Source: CAZJFH01 sp964545205 (lineage in GTDB: Bacteria > Pseudomonadota > Alphaproteobacteria > Rhodospirillales > Magnetospirillaceae). Taken from it: DNA of 64,000 bases. The first letter of the stretch is position 1; the number at the start of each line of letters is the position of its first letter. This document shows positions 18,026-27,888 of this stretch, piece by piece. The stretch is taken from the NCBI GenBank assembly GCA_964545205.1, contig CAZJFH010000011.1, positions 1-64,000 of the forward strand, in the 5' to 3' direction. The position numbers were made by a program, and so were the translations under genes. The notes beneath the pieces were generated by a model that made no database searches, was not told where the DNA came from, and saw nothing but the letters and a program-made list of their open reading frames with translations.

Positions 18026-19720
18026 TCATTCTTCCGGAAGGACTTCTTCCAGCAGGGCGTAGTCGTTGCGGCGGTAGCCGTCGAGGAGTTCGTGCACCTC
18101 GTCGTTCGGCGTGCCCAGGCTGCGCAGCAGCGCGCCCGCGAGCTGCAGGCTGCCCTCCAGCGTCTCGGGCACGACGGCGCTGGCGCCGGCCGCCTCGAGC
18201 CGGCTGCGGTGGCGCTGGTCGCGGGCGCGGACCAGGACGCGCAGATTCGGGAACTCGCGCCGCAGCCGCGACAGGATGCGCTCGGCGCCCTGGCCGTCGA
18301 GCGTCAGCACGGCGGCGCGGGCGCGTTCGGCGCCGATCGCCTTGAGCACGTCGACCTTGCGCGCGTCGCCGAAGAACACCAGCTCGCCGCGATTGCGGAA
18401 TTCCGCGACCAGGACCGGGTGGCGGTCGAGGGCGACGAACGGGATGCCGCGCGAGCGCAGGATCGCCGCCACCGTCTGGCCGACGCGGCCGAAGCCGGCG
18501 ATGATGACGTGGTCGGCGAGGTCGTGAACCTCGCGGCCGGGGCCGTGGCGCTCGGCCTTGTGGCGCTCGAAATGGCGCACCAGGCGATTGCCGAGCGAGT
18601 CGAGGAACGGCGTCAGCGCCATGCTGGCGGCGATGATCACCACGAGCTGGTCGACCAGATTGCCCGAGACCAGGTTCGAATCGGCGGCGCGGCCCAGCGC
18701 GATGAACGCGAACTCGCCGCCCTGGGCCAGCACCAGGCCGAGATGCAGGGCGACCGGGTTCGAGAACCCGAAGGCGCGGGCCAGCAGGAAGATCAGCAGG
18801 CCCTTGAGCAGCAGCAGCCCCATCAGGCCGACGATCACCGATTGCCAGTTGGCGATGACGTCGGCCGGATCGACCAGCATGCCGACGGTCAGGAAGAACA
18901 GCCCCAGCAGCAGGCCGCGCAGCGGCTGGATGTCGGCCTCGACCTGATGGCGGAACTCGGTGCCGGCCAGCATGGCGCCGGCCAGGAAGGCGCCGAGGGC
19001 CGGCGACAGGCCGGCATGCTCGGTGGCGAAGGCGGTGCCGACCGCCACCAGCAGCACGGCGGCGATGAAGACGTCGGGCGCGCGGGTCGCGGCGACGATG
19101 CGGAAGGCCGGCCGCAGCAGGAAGCGCGAGACCACGAACAGCGCCGCCAGCGCCGCCAGCGCCTTGAGCATCGCCATCATCAGCGCCGGGCCGAGCGCCC
19201 CCTCGCTGGTGCCGAGCAGCGGGATCATCACCAGCAGCGGCACGACGGCGAAGTCCTGGAGGATCAGGACCGCCACCGAGACGCGACCGACCTGGGACGA
19301 CAGCGCCTGACGCTCGCTGAGCACGCCCAGCACGAAGGCCGTCGACGAGAAGGCCAGCGCCAGCCCGAGCACGATCGACGCCTCGGCCTGGGTGCCCAGC
19401 ATGTAGAGAATGCCGCCGATCGCGCCCGCCGTGATGATCACCTGGGCGCTGCCCAGGCCGAACACGTAGCGCCGGATCACCCGCAGGCGGTCGAAGGACA
19501 GCTCGAGGCCGATCATGAACAGCAGGAACACGATTCCCAACTCGGCCAGGAAGCGGGTGCCCGGGGTGTCGTCGATCAGCCGCAGGCCGTAAGGGCCGAC
19601 GATGCTGCCGACCACCAGATAGCCGATGATCGGGCTGACGCGCAGGCGATGGCACACCGGCGTGACCACCACGGCGATGGCGAGGAAGATCAGGGCGCTG
19701 GTGAGATAGGTCTCGGCCAT
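18026..19720 (-). CDS. CPA2-family monovalent cation:proton antiporter with TrkA-N domain (KefB/YbaL type)
   Basis: 564-aa inner-membrane antiporter: about 12-13 membrane helices over residues 1-385 containing the conserved FLLFMIGLELSFDRLR and LALAFSSTAFVLGVLSE segments and SVAVLILQDFAVVPLL, then a cytoplasmic RCK/TrkA-N Rossmann domain starting HVIIAGFGRVGQTVAAIL. It should exchange K+ (or Na+) for H+ under nucleotide or glutathione-adduct control. No KefF/KefG-type quinone oxidoreductase gene is adjacent, so the glutathione-gated Kef assignment is not proven. Monocistronic. Confidence 0.9.
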   Translation of the reverse strand: MAETYLTSALIFLAIAVVVTPVCHRLRVSPIIGYLVVGSIVGPYGLRLIDDTPGTRFLAELGIVFLLFMIGLELSFDRLRVIRRYVFGLGSAQVIITAGAIGGILYMLGTQAEASIVLGLALAFSSTAFVLGVLSERQALSSQVGRVSVAVLILQDFAVVPLLVMIPLLGTSEGALGPALMMAMLKALAALAALFVVSRFLLRPAFRIVAATRAPDVFIAAVLLVAVGTAFATEHAGLSPALGAFLAGAMLAGTEFRHQVEADIQPLRGLLLGLFFLTVGMLVDPADVIANWQSVIVGLMGLLLLKGLLIFLLARAFGFSNPVALHLGLVLAQGGEFAFIALGRAADSNLVSGNLVDQLVVIIAASMALTPFLDSLGNRLVRHFERHKAERHGPGREVHDLADHVIIAGFGRVGQTVAAILRSRGIPFVALDRHPVLVAEFRNRGELVFFGDARKVDVLKAIGAERARAAVLTLDGQGAERILSRLRREFPNLRVLVRARDQRHRSRLEAAGASAVVPETLEGSLQLAGALLRSLGTPNDEVHELLDGYRRNDYALLEEVLPEE

Positions 19721-19837
19721 CGTTCGACTTGCTGCGGTCGCGGTCTTTTAACCCGCCGGCGCCGTTCGGGAAAGACCCGGCGGACGCAATCCGGCAAAAA
19801 AGGTCGGCCCGCACACCCGAAGCCTCTGGAAAATGGG

Positions 19838-19855
19838 CCCCCGCCTCCGCGGGGG
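19838..19855. repeat. Short GC hairpin element
   Basis: CCCCCGC-CTCC-GCGGGGG hairpin followed by GCGACGA. This is the core of a dispersed intergenic palindrome family familiar from many alphaproteobacterial genomes; only one copy lies in this window. Confidence 0.6.
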
Positions 19856-19873
19856 CGACGATCTGGGGCGCTC

Positions 19874-19900
19874 CCCGCAAATCGGCGATCAACCAAAAAA
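19874..19900. repeat. 27-bp direct repeat, left copy
   Basis: Begins CCCGCAAATCGGCGATCAAC and ends in a run of six A followed by GGG. An identical 27-bp copy lies at 20026-20052, on the other side of the 79-bp palindrome, in the same orientation; the spacing between copies is 152 bp. Confidence 0.85.
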
Positions 19901-19922
19901 GGGTACTGGCAAGCGGCAAATG

Positions 19923-20001
19923 CCCTGGGAGCGCGGGCGTCCCGCCCGCCAACCGCCTCAGGCGGCCGACCATGCGGGCGAGGACGCCCGCGCTCCCAGG
20001 G
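19923..20001. repeat. 79-bp imperfect palindrome (REP/MITE-like)
   Basis: The outer 20 bp (19923-19942, beginning CCCTGGGAGCGCGGGCGTCC) are perfectly complementary to 19982-20001. The stem continues seven more pairs (19943-19949 with 19974-19980) past one bulged A. A small inner hairpin CCGCC-TCA-GGCGG (19953-19965) caps it. It could form a large cruciform or RNA hairpin. Belongs by sequence type to the common GGGAGCGCGGGCGTCCCGCCCGC repeats; no transposase is linked. Confidence 0.85.
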
Positions 20002-20025
20002 CAGCCAAGCGCTGGAAACGCCTTT

Positions 20026-20052
20026 CCCGCAAATCGGCGATCAACCAAAAAA
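20026..20052. repeat. 27-bp direct repeat, right copy
   Basis: Identical over 27 bp to 19874-19900 and then diverges after one additional A. The pair brackets the palindrome nearly symmetrically (22 bp from the left copy, 24 bp to the right copy). Confidence 0.85.
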
Positions 20053-20176
20053 AGGGCGGGGCCAAGCTCCTCGGAGCGAACGGCCACCGCCCAGTCTAAG
20101 CACGGTTCCTCGGAAATCCAATGATCTCCCAGGCCTTCAACATACCTGACTTGGTCCGCCGACGGTATCCGGAGGA

Positions 20177-20797
20177 TTACGGATCGTCGTCGCTAAGGCG
20201 CAGCACCAGGCGGGTGAGGTCGGCGGCGCTGGTCGCGCCGGTCTTCTCCATCACCCTGGCGCGGTGGGTCTCGACGGTGCGGGAGCTGATGCCCAGCCGG
20301 GCGCCGATCACCTTGTTGGACAGGCCCTCGGCGACCATGCGCATCACCTCGCGCTCGCGCGGGCTGAGCTGGCCGATTCGCTCGGCCGCCGCGTCGTGCT
20401 CGCGCCGCTCGGCGCGGGCGCGGGCGTCGGCGGCCAGCGCCTCGCGCACCCGCTCGATCAGCAGGCGGTCGTCGAAGGGCTTTTCGAAGAAGTCGAGCGC
20501 CCCGGCCTTCAGCGCCTGCACGGCCATCGGCACGTCGCCGTGGCCGGTGATCACGATCAGCGGCATGGTCACCCCGCGCCGGGTCAGCTCCTGCTGGAGT
20601 TCGAGGCCGCCCATGCCCGGCATGCGGACGTCGACCACCAGGCAGCCGGCGGTCGCGGGAGTCACCTCGGCCAGCACCGACTCGGCGTCGGGAAAGGTGC
20701 ACACCGCAAATCCGGCCATCCGCAGCAGCACGCCGAGGGCGTCGCGCAGCGCCTCGTCGTCGTCGACGACGTGAACGCGCGGCGAGTCAGCGTCCAT
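20177..20797 (-). CDS. FixJ-type response regulator (receiver + LuxR HTH)
   Basis: 206-aa transcription regulator. The receiver domain (residues 6-120) has the acidic pocket DDDEA, phospho-acceptor Asp56 in VVDVRMP, the conserved Thr in VITGHGD and Lys in EKPFDD. The C-terminal LuxR helix-turn-helix (about 140-200) reads LSPREREVMRMVAEGLSNKV. This is the FixJ/TodT/NodW architecture. Its start overlaps the kinase gene by 11 bp, so the kinase is the obvious partner. Targets are unknown; no fix genes are in the window. Confidence 0.92.
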   Translation of the reverse strand: MDADSPRVHVVDDDEALRDALGVLLRMAGFAVCTFPDAESVLAEVTPATAGCLVVDVRMPGMGGLELQQELTRRGVTMPLIVITGHGDVPMAVQALKAGALDFFEKPFDDRLLIERVREALAADARARAERREHDAAAERIGQLSPREREVMRMVAEGLSNKVIGARLGISSRTVETHRARVMEKTGATSAADLTRLVLRLSDDDP

Positions 20798-22418
20798 TCT
20801 GGTCCTCCTTGGTGGCGTCGGGCAGGCGGAACCGGAACACGGCGCCGCCGCGCGGCTGCGGCTTGTCGGCCCATAGCCTGCCCCCGTGAGTCTCGACGAT
20901 CGAGCGGGCGATCGCCAGTCCCAACCCCATGCCGTGGCGCTTCGTGGTGGTGAACGGCGCGAACAGCCGGTCGGCGATCTCCGGCGACAGGCCGGCGCCG
21001 GTGTCGGCGACCGAGACCTCCAGGCCGCCCTCGACCGCCCGGGCGGTGACCGTGACCTGGCGGCGCCGGGCCTCGGCGGCCGAGACCGCCTCGATGCCGT
21101 TGCGCACCAGATTGATGATCACCTGCTGGATCTGGATGGCGTCGACGCGCACCCGCGGCAGCGGCTCGATCAGATGACTGCGCAACGCCACCTGGTGGTG
21201 CGCGGCCTCGCTGCCCGACAGCGCCAGCGCCTCGGCGATCAGAACCCGCGGCTCGACGAGGGTGCGCGGCGCGTCCTCCTTGCGCAGGAACGAGCGCAGG
21301 CCGCGGACCACGGCCGCCGCCCGCTCGGCCTGGGCGACCGCCTTGTCCATCAGGCCCAGCAGCTCGGGATCGGCCGGGCCGCGCTGCATCGCCATCTGGC
21401 AGGCGCGGACGTAGCTGATGGTCGCCGCCAGCGGCTGGTTGAGCTCGTGCGCCAGCGCCGAGGCCATCTCGCCGCTGGTCGACAGCCGCGAGGCATGCGC
21501 CAGCTCGGCCTGATGCGCGCGCAGCCAGACCTCGGCCCGGCGGCGCTCGCTGACCACGCCGCCCAGCACCAGGTTGGTGACCGTCAGGGCGAGCATCAGC
21601 AACTGGAGGTCGGTCAGGGTCATGCCGCCCGAGCGGCCGAACGCCGTCGCCACCATCAGCGCGAGGTGGACCGTGACCACGCCCAGGGCGGCGCCGCGCA
21701 GGCCGTGGCGGACCGAAATCCACACCAGCGGCAGGAACAGAAGGTAGAAGGCCCGCAGCGCCGCGTCGAACAGCGGCCCGAACAGCAGCCAGGTGGTCAG
21801 GCCGATCAGGGCCAGGAACACCGCCGCTTCGGGCTGCAGCAGGTCGCGGCCGCGCAGGCGGCGGCGGACCAGCAGCACCGGGGCGACGCTCAGGATGCCG
21901 ATGACGTGGCTGGCCCAGGCCCGGAACACGACCTGGGTGAAGAAGTCCCAGGGCACGAGCCGGAACATCGCCGCGACGGCGATCTCGGCGGCGGCGACCG
22001 CCATCGCCGCGGCGACGACGACGACGACCAGCACCATGACGTCGCGCAGCCGCGACAGGCGGGAATCGAAATCGACCTCGTCGCGCAGCACCTTGGCGGC
22101 GGCGCCGTAGCCGCCGGCCACCGCCAGCGCCATCCCGGCATACACCCACCATTCGGCGGCGGCGCCGAACATCAGGAGATAGGCCGCCAGATTGGCGATC
22201 AGCACGGTCACGGTGTGGCGCGGGCCGCAGATCATCAGCAGCGCCAGGCTCAGCGCGTGGGCAGGGTTCCAGGGGCCGGCGTCGAGCGGCAGCCGGTGTG
22301 GCCACGCGGTCAGGGCGTAGACGGCGACGAACGCGACCACGTAGCCGAGCGCGATCCACGCCTCGGCCCCGCGCTCGCGGGCCGTCGGTCGCTCGGAAAT
22401 GCCGGTTTGCTCGTTCAT
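20787..22418 (-). CDS. Membrane sensor histidine kinase with MASE1-like N-terminus
   Basis: 543-aa kinase. Residues 1-~290 form eight or nine membrane helices resembling the MASE1 sensory region (PAHALSLALLMICGPRHTV near 52-70). There is no PAS domain. HisKA has the phospho-acceptor His324 in SALAHELNQPLAATISYVRA; the ATPase domain has the N box NLVRNGIEAV, G1 DTGAGLSP and G2 HGMGLGLAIARSIVETHGGR. The FixL-like catalytic part and the coupled FixJ-like regulator form one operon. The signal, sensed in or near the membrane, cannot be inferred. Confidence 0.9.
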   Translation of the reverse strand: MNEQTGISERPTARERGAEAWIALGYVVAFVAVYALTAWPHRLPLDAGPWNPAHALSLALLMICGPRHTVTVLIANLAAYLLMFGAAAEWWVYAGMALAVAGGYGAAAKVLRDEVDFDSRLSRLRDVMVLVVVVVAAAMAVAAAEIAVAAMFRLVPWDFFTQVVFRAWASHVIGILSVAPVLLVRRRLRGRDLLQPEAAVFLALIGLTTWLLFGPLFDAALRAFYLLFLPLVWISVRHGLRGAALGVVTVHLALMVATAFGRSGGMTLTDLQLLMLALTVTNLVLGGVVSERRRAEVWLRAHQAELAHASRLSTSGEMASALAHELNQPLAATISYVRACQMAMQRGPADPELLGLMDKAVAQAERAAAVVRGLRSFLRKEDAPRTLVEPRVLIAEALALSGSEAAHHQVALRSHLIEPLPRVRVDAIQIQQVIINLVRNGIEAVSAAEARRRQVTVTARAVEGGLEVSVADTGAGLSPEIADRLFAPFTTTKRHGMGLGLAIARSIVETHGGRLWADKPQPRGGAVFRFRLPDATKEDQNGR

Positions 22419-22508
22419 CGCCGATCATCAGTATGCCACCCCGCGCGTGGGCGCAACGCCCGGCGCGGGGAAGGTTGTTCGCCCCTGCGATATCTGCTAG
22501 CGTGCGCC

Positions 22509-22541
22509 GGGCGCCTCACCGGCGCCCATAGGCATTTTTTT
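22509..22541 (+). promoter_or_regulatory. Hairpin followed by a T run in the gyrA leader
   Basis: GGGCGCC-TCACC-GGCGCCC (22509-22527), seven bases, then seven T (22535-22541), 32 bp before the gyrA start. On the gyrA strand this has the outline of a weak intrinsic terminator or attenuator. No gene on this strand ends upstream, so if transcribed it would lie in the gyrA leader. Functional role is a guess. Confidence 0.3.
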
Positions 22542-22573
22542 CAGCCGAATCAGCAGTCTTTGAGACACTGGCA

Positions 22574-25373
<2,800 letters not shown>

Positions 25374-25381
<8 letters not shown>

Positions 25382-25895
25382 GCGCATCGGCGTCTATCCG
25401 GGCACCTTCGACCCGGTCACCGCCGGCCATATGGACATCATCATCCGCGCCACCCGCATCGTCGATCACCTGATCGTCGCGGTGGCCGTGAACGCCGGCA
25501 AGGGCCCGCTGTTCACGCTGGACGAGCGGGTGGCCATGGTGCGCGAGGATGTCGCGGCGCTGGGCCTGCCGGCCGGGACCACCGTCGAGGTGCGCCCGTT
25601 CGGCAACCTGCTGATGCAGTTCGCCACCGACTGCGGCGCCAACGTCATCGTGCGCGGCTTGCGGGCGGTCTCGGACTTCGAGTACGAATTCCAGATGGCG
25701 GGCATGAACGCGCGGCTGTGCCCCGAGATCGAGACGGTGTTCCTGATGGCGTCCGAGCGCTGCCAGTTCATCTCGTCGCGGTTCGTCAAGGAGATCGGCC
25801 GGCTCGGCGGCAAGATCGACGCCTTCGTCTCGCCGCGCGTGCGCGCCCGCCTCGATGCCCGCTTCGCCGAGGAACGCGCCGGCGGCGGCGCCTGA
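25374..25895 (+). CDS. coaD: Phosphopantetheine adenylyltransferase
   Basis: 173-aa enzyme of coenzyme A synthesis: 4'-phosphopantetheine + ATP to dephospho-CoA. The nucleotidyltransferase motif GTFDPVTAGH is at the N-terminus, VRGLRAVSDFEYEFQM in the middle and FISSRFVKE in the ATP-binding C-terminal part. The ATG lies inside the last codons of gyrA, preceded by GAGGAAGGA, so translation is coupled to gyrA. Length is normal for the family. Confidence 0.97.
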
Positions 25896-25927
25896 ACAGC
25901 TTACTTTCCGAACGGGAGATTGCGGCG

Positions 25928-26416
25928 ATGGCCGAGTTGGACCTCGAAAACACCCTGTATCTCGACCTCAAGGACGGCCGCGTGGTCATCGCCCTGCGTC
26001 CCGACCTGGCCCCCGGCCATGTCGCCCGCATCAAGGAGCTGGCGCGTCAGGGCTTCTACGACGGCACCGCCTTCCACCGCGTCATCGAGGGCTTCATGGC
26101 CCAGGGCGGCGATCCCGAGGGCACCGGCATGGGCGGCTCGGGCCAGAAGCTGAAGGCCGAGTTCTCGAACGAGCCGCACGTGCGCGGCACCGCCTCGATG
26201 GCCCGCGCCGGCCATCCCGACAGCGCCGACAGCCAGTTCTTCCTGATGTTCGACCGCTCGCCGCACCTCGACGGCCAGTACACGGTCTGGGGCCAGGTGG
26301 TGGAAGGCATGGAATTCGTCGACAACATCAAGCGCGGCGACCTGCGCCGGAACGGATCGGTCGAGGACCCCGACAAGATCCTGCGCATGCGCGTCGCCGC
26401 CGACGTCAAGGAATAG
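25928..26416 (+). CDS. Cyclophilin-type peptidyl-prolyl isomerase, cytoplasmic
   Basis: 162-aa cyclophilin with no signal peptide, so a cytosolic PpiB-like proline isomerase. The active-site blocks FHRVIEGFMAQGGDP, FSNEPHVRGTASMARA and SQFFLMF are present. It sits 32 bp after coaD, with AACGGGAG just upstream of the ATG region, and 14 bp before a near-identical exported copy. Coupling to gyrA-coaD is by synteny only. Confidence 0.95.
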   Translation: MAELDLENTLYLDLKDGRVVIALRPDLAPGHVARIKELARQGFYDGTAFHRVIEGFMAQGGDPEGTGMGGSGQKLKAEFSNEPHVRGTASMARAGHPDSADSQFFLMFDRSPHLDGQYTVWGQVVEGMEFVDNIKRGDLRRNGSVEDPDKILRMRVAADVKE

Positions 26417-26430
26417 GACACCGCACCCGC

Positions 26431-26982
26431 ATGAAGAGCTTCGCGATCCTCGCCGGCGCCGCCGGCCTGGCCGCGGCGCTGGCCGTCCCGGCCGCCGCCG
26501 CCGATCCCGAGAACACCCTGGTCATGGACCTCGCGGAGGACCAGTGCCGGGTGGTCATCGAGATGCGCCCCGACCTGGCGCCCAAGCACGTCGCCCGCAT
26601 CAAGGAGCTGGCGCGCAAGGGCTTCTACGACGGGCTGGCCTTCCACCGCGTCATCGACGGCTTCATGGTCCAGGGCGGCGACCCGATGGGCAACGGCACC
26701 GGCGGCTCGGGCCAGAACCTGCCGGCCGAGTTCTCGAACGAGAAGCACGTCCGCGGCACCGCCTCGATGGCCCGCGCCGCCGACCCGAACAGCGCCGACA
26801 GCCAGTTCTTCATCATGCTCGGCGCAGCGCCGCACCTGGACGGCAAGTACACCGTCTGGGGCAAGGTCACCGAGGGCATGGACTGCGTCGACAAGATCGA
26901 GAAGGGCAGCGCCGCCCGCAACGGCGCGGTCGCCAATCCCGACCATATCGCGACGATGCGCGTCGCCGCCGACGTGAAGTAG
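26431..26982 (+). CDS. Cyclophilin-type peptidyl-prolyl isomerase, periplasmic
   Basis: 183-aa cyclophilin beginning with a cleavable signal (MKSFAILAGAAGLAAALAVP..., cut near AAAADPENT). The mature part closely repeats the preceding gene: FHRVIDGFMVQGGDP, FSNEKHVRGTASMARA, SQFFIML. It has two Cys residues that the cytosolic copy lacks. Evidently a tandem duplicate re-addressed to the periplasm (PpiA role: envelope protein folding). Confidence 0.95.
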   Translation: MKSFAILAGAAGLAAALAVPAAAADPENTLVMDLAEDQCRVVIEMRPDLAPKHVARIKELARKGFYDGLAFHRVIDGFMVQGGDPMGNGTGGSGQNLPAEFSNEKHVRGTASMARAADPNSADSQFFIMLGAAPHLDGKYTVWGKVTEGMDCVDKIEKGSAARNGAVANPDHIATMRVAADVK

Positions 26983-27011
26983 CGCCGCCGACGGCCCGGG
27001 CGGCGGCGCTC

Positions 27012-27040
27012 TTGACCACCCACCGCCGCCCGCCTATGGT
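27012..27040 (+). promoter_or_regulatory. Probable sigma-70 promoter of tRNA-Lys
   Basis: TTGACC (27012-27017), 17-bp spacer, TATGGT (27035-27040). The implied start is about four bases before the tRNA, fitting a stable-RNA promoter. Confidence 0.6.
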
Positions 27041-27050
27041 GCGCCCCTTC

Positions 27051-27126
27051 GAGCGCGTAGCTCAGTTGGTAGAGCAACTGACTTTTAATCAGTAGGCCCT
27101 GGGTTCGAGTCCCAGCGCGCTCACCA
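27051..27126 (+). tRNA. tRNA-Lys (anticodon UUU)
   Basis: 76-nt cloverleaf: acceptor GAGCGCG pairs with CGCGCTC, anticodon stem ACTGA/TCAGT with loop CTTTTAA (anticodon TTT at 27084-27086), T loop TTCGAGT, discriminator A and an encoded CCA end. Reads AAA and AAG lysine codons. Its last 18 nt are repeated with one mismatch 603 bp downstream. Confidence 0.98.
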
Positions 27127-27134
27127 AGAACGAC

Positions 27135-27167
27135 AAGGGCCTGGCTGGTGACGGCCAGGCCCTTTTG
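27135..27167 (+). terminator. Intrinsic terminator of tRNA-Lys
   Basis: 11-bp stem AAGGGCCTGGC/GCCAGGCCCTT with an eight-base loop, followed by TT and an A/T-rich stretch, eight bases after the CCA end. Confidence 0.85.
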
Positions 27168-27250
27168 ATTTCCGGGGCCGGTACTTTTGGCGCGCGCCCG
27201 GCGGATGGCGGAGGGCCGGGGGTGCGGCTGCAGAGACAAGGCGAAGCGAC

Positions 27251-27568
27251 ATGAACAAGGACATGGAGGTCAAGGTCCGCTTCCTCCGCGCGCTGGCATT
27301 CGAGATTCAGCGCAAGCGACCGGCCGACGAGGCAATGATCGACTGCATCGAGAAGGAAGGCCAGCGGGGAAAGCACCGCATGCTGCGGTCCGCAAACGAC
27401 GTGCTGCGGTCGGACGGTTTCATCCCGGCGCTCCAGGAAGCCGGCTTTCTGGGAGAGGAGGCGGCGGTCGTCCTGGCGGCGGTCTCGGCGTCCGGCGATC
27501 ACCGGCTGCTGTCGACAAGCATCAGCCGTCTTGCCGATTTCCATGAACAGGCGGCGGGCCGGAGGTGA
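27251..27568 (+). CDS. Hypothetical protein (105 aa) in the tRNA-bounded segment
   Basis: No family recognised. The first 65 residues look like compact alpha-helical protein with normal composition (VRFLRALAFEIQRKRPADEA, MIDCIEKEGQRGKHRMLRSA), ending FHEQAAGRR; the amino-acid composition is unlike the Arg/Pro/Ala nonsense of shadow frames here, so I take it as real. Short, soluble, no signal or membrane segment. AAGGCGAAGCG precedes the ATG. The sequence FIPALQEAGFLGEEAAVVLAA has an amphipathic look. It lies between tRNA-Lys and a copy of the tRNA 3' end, together with a 36-aa frame. Confidence 0.6.
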   Translation: MNKDMEVKVRFLRALAFEIQRKRPADEAMIDCIEKEGQRGKHRMLRSANDVLRSDGFIPALQEAGFLGEEAAVVLAAVSASGDHRLLSTSISRLADFHEQAAGRR

Positions 27569-27590
27569 GGCCGATGACGGCGGAGGCGAC

Positions 27591-27701
27591 ATGAAGAACC
27601 CGCACCGCAGCTCCAGGCGCCGCGGTCGGCCGCCGCCGCTCTGGCCGTGGGTGCTGGCGCTGATCGTGATGGCCGTGGCGGTCGCCGTTGCCATGGGCTG
27701 A
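27591..27701 (+). CDS. Possible 36-aa single-pass membrane peptide
   Basis: ATG six bases after GGAGG; sequence begins MKNPHRSSRRRGRPPP and ends in one hydrophobic helix WPWVLALIVMAVAVAVAMG. Positive-inside topology (Arg-rich cytoplasmic head, membrane tail) and the good ribosome site favour a real small protein; 22 bp downstream of the 105-aa gene and likely co-transcribed. Function unknown. Confidence 0.5.
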   Translation: MKNPHRSSRRRGRPPPLWPWVLALIVMAVAVAVAMG

Positions 27702-27711
27702 GACAGGCCGT

Positions 27712-27729
27712 GTCCCGGCGCGCTCACCA
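27712..27729 (+). repeat. Duplicated tRNA-Lys 3' end (candidate attachment site)
   Basis: GTCCCGGCGCGCTCACCA matches tRNA positions 27109-27126 at 17 of 18 bases, including 12 in a row covering acceptor strand, discriminator and CCA. No remainder of a second tRNA (T loop, anticodon) is present upstream. Confidence 0.7.
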
Positions 27730-27738
27730 TGAAGGTCG

Positions 27739-27769
27739 AGGCCCTCGCCCCAGTCGGCCAGGGCCTTTC
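27739..27769 (+). terminator. Terminator-like hairpin after the duplicated tRNA end
   Basis: AGGCCCT (27739-27745) pairs with AGGGCCT (27760-27766), with three more pairs past one mismatch, then TTCG. It has the same place and outline as the true tRNA-Lys terminator relative to the duplicated CCA, as though both were copied together. Confidence 0.5.
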
Positions 27770-27888
27770 GTTTGCCCGGCGGCCCGCCCGCCTGCGCCGA
27801 TGGCCGGGCGTTTAGTCCGCCCGTCCGGTTCCCCCGGCGCGCGCGCCTGCGGCATTCTTGCGTCGTCTGAAACAGAAAGCCGACGCAC

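Larger units (their letters stand above)
19721..20176. other. 456-bp non-coding region filled with palindromic and direct repeats
   Basis: Between the antiporter start and the response-regulator stop I see no credible gene; translated frames across it give only the low-complexity peptides typical of dispersed palindromes. It contains a 7-bp-stem GC hairpin, a 79-bp imperfect palindrome and two 27-bp direct repeats (listed separately). The part adjacent to 19720 must also hold the antiporter promoter. Confidence 0.75.

Noticed and set aside
19874..20052. Possible mini CRISPR (two identical 27-bp repeats)
   Set aside because: Only two copies, spaced 125 bp apart by a palindrome rather than by a ~30-bp spacer, and no cas genes.
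27702..27738. Second, degenerate tRNA gene
   Set aside because: Only the last 18 nt resemble a tRNA; no anticodon arm, T loop or D arm can be drawn upstream.
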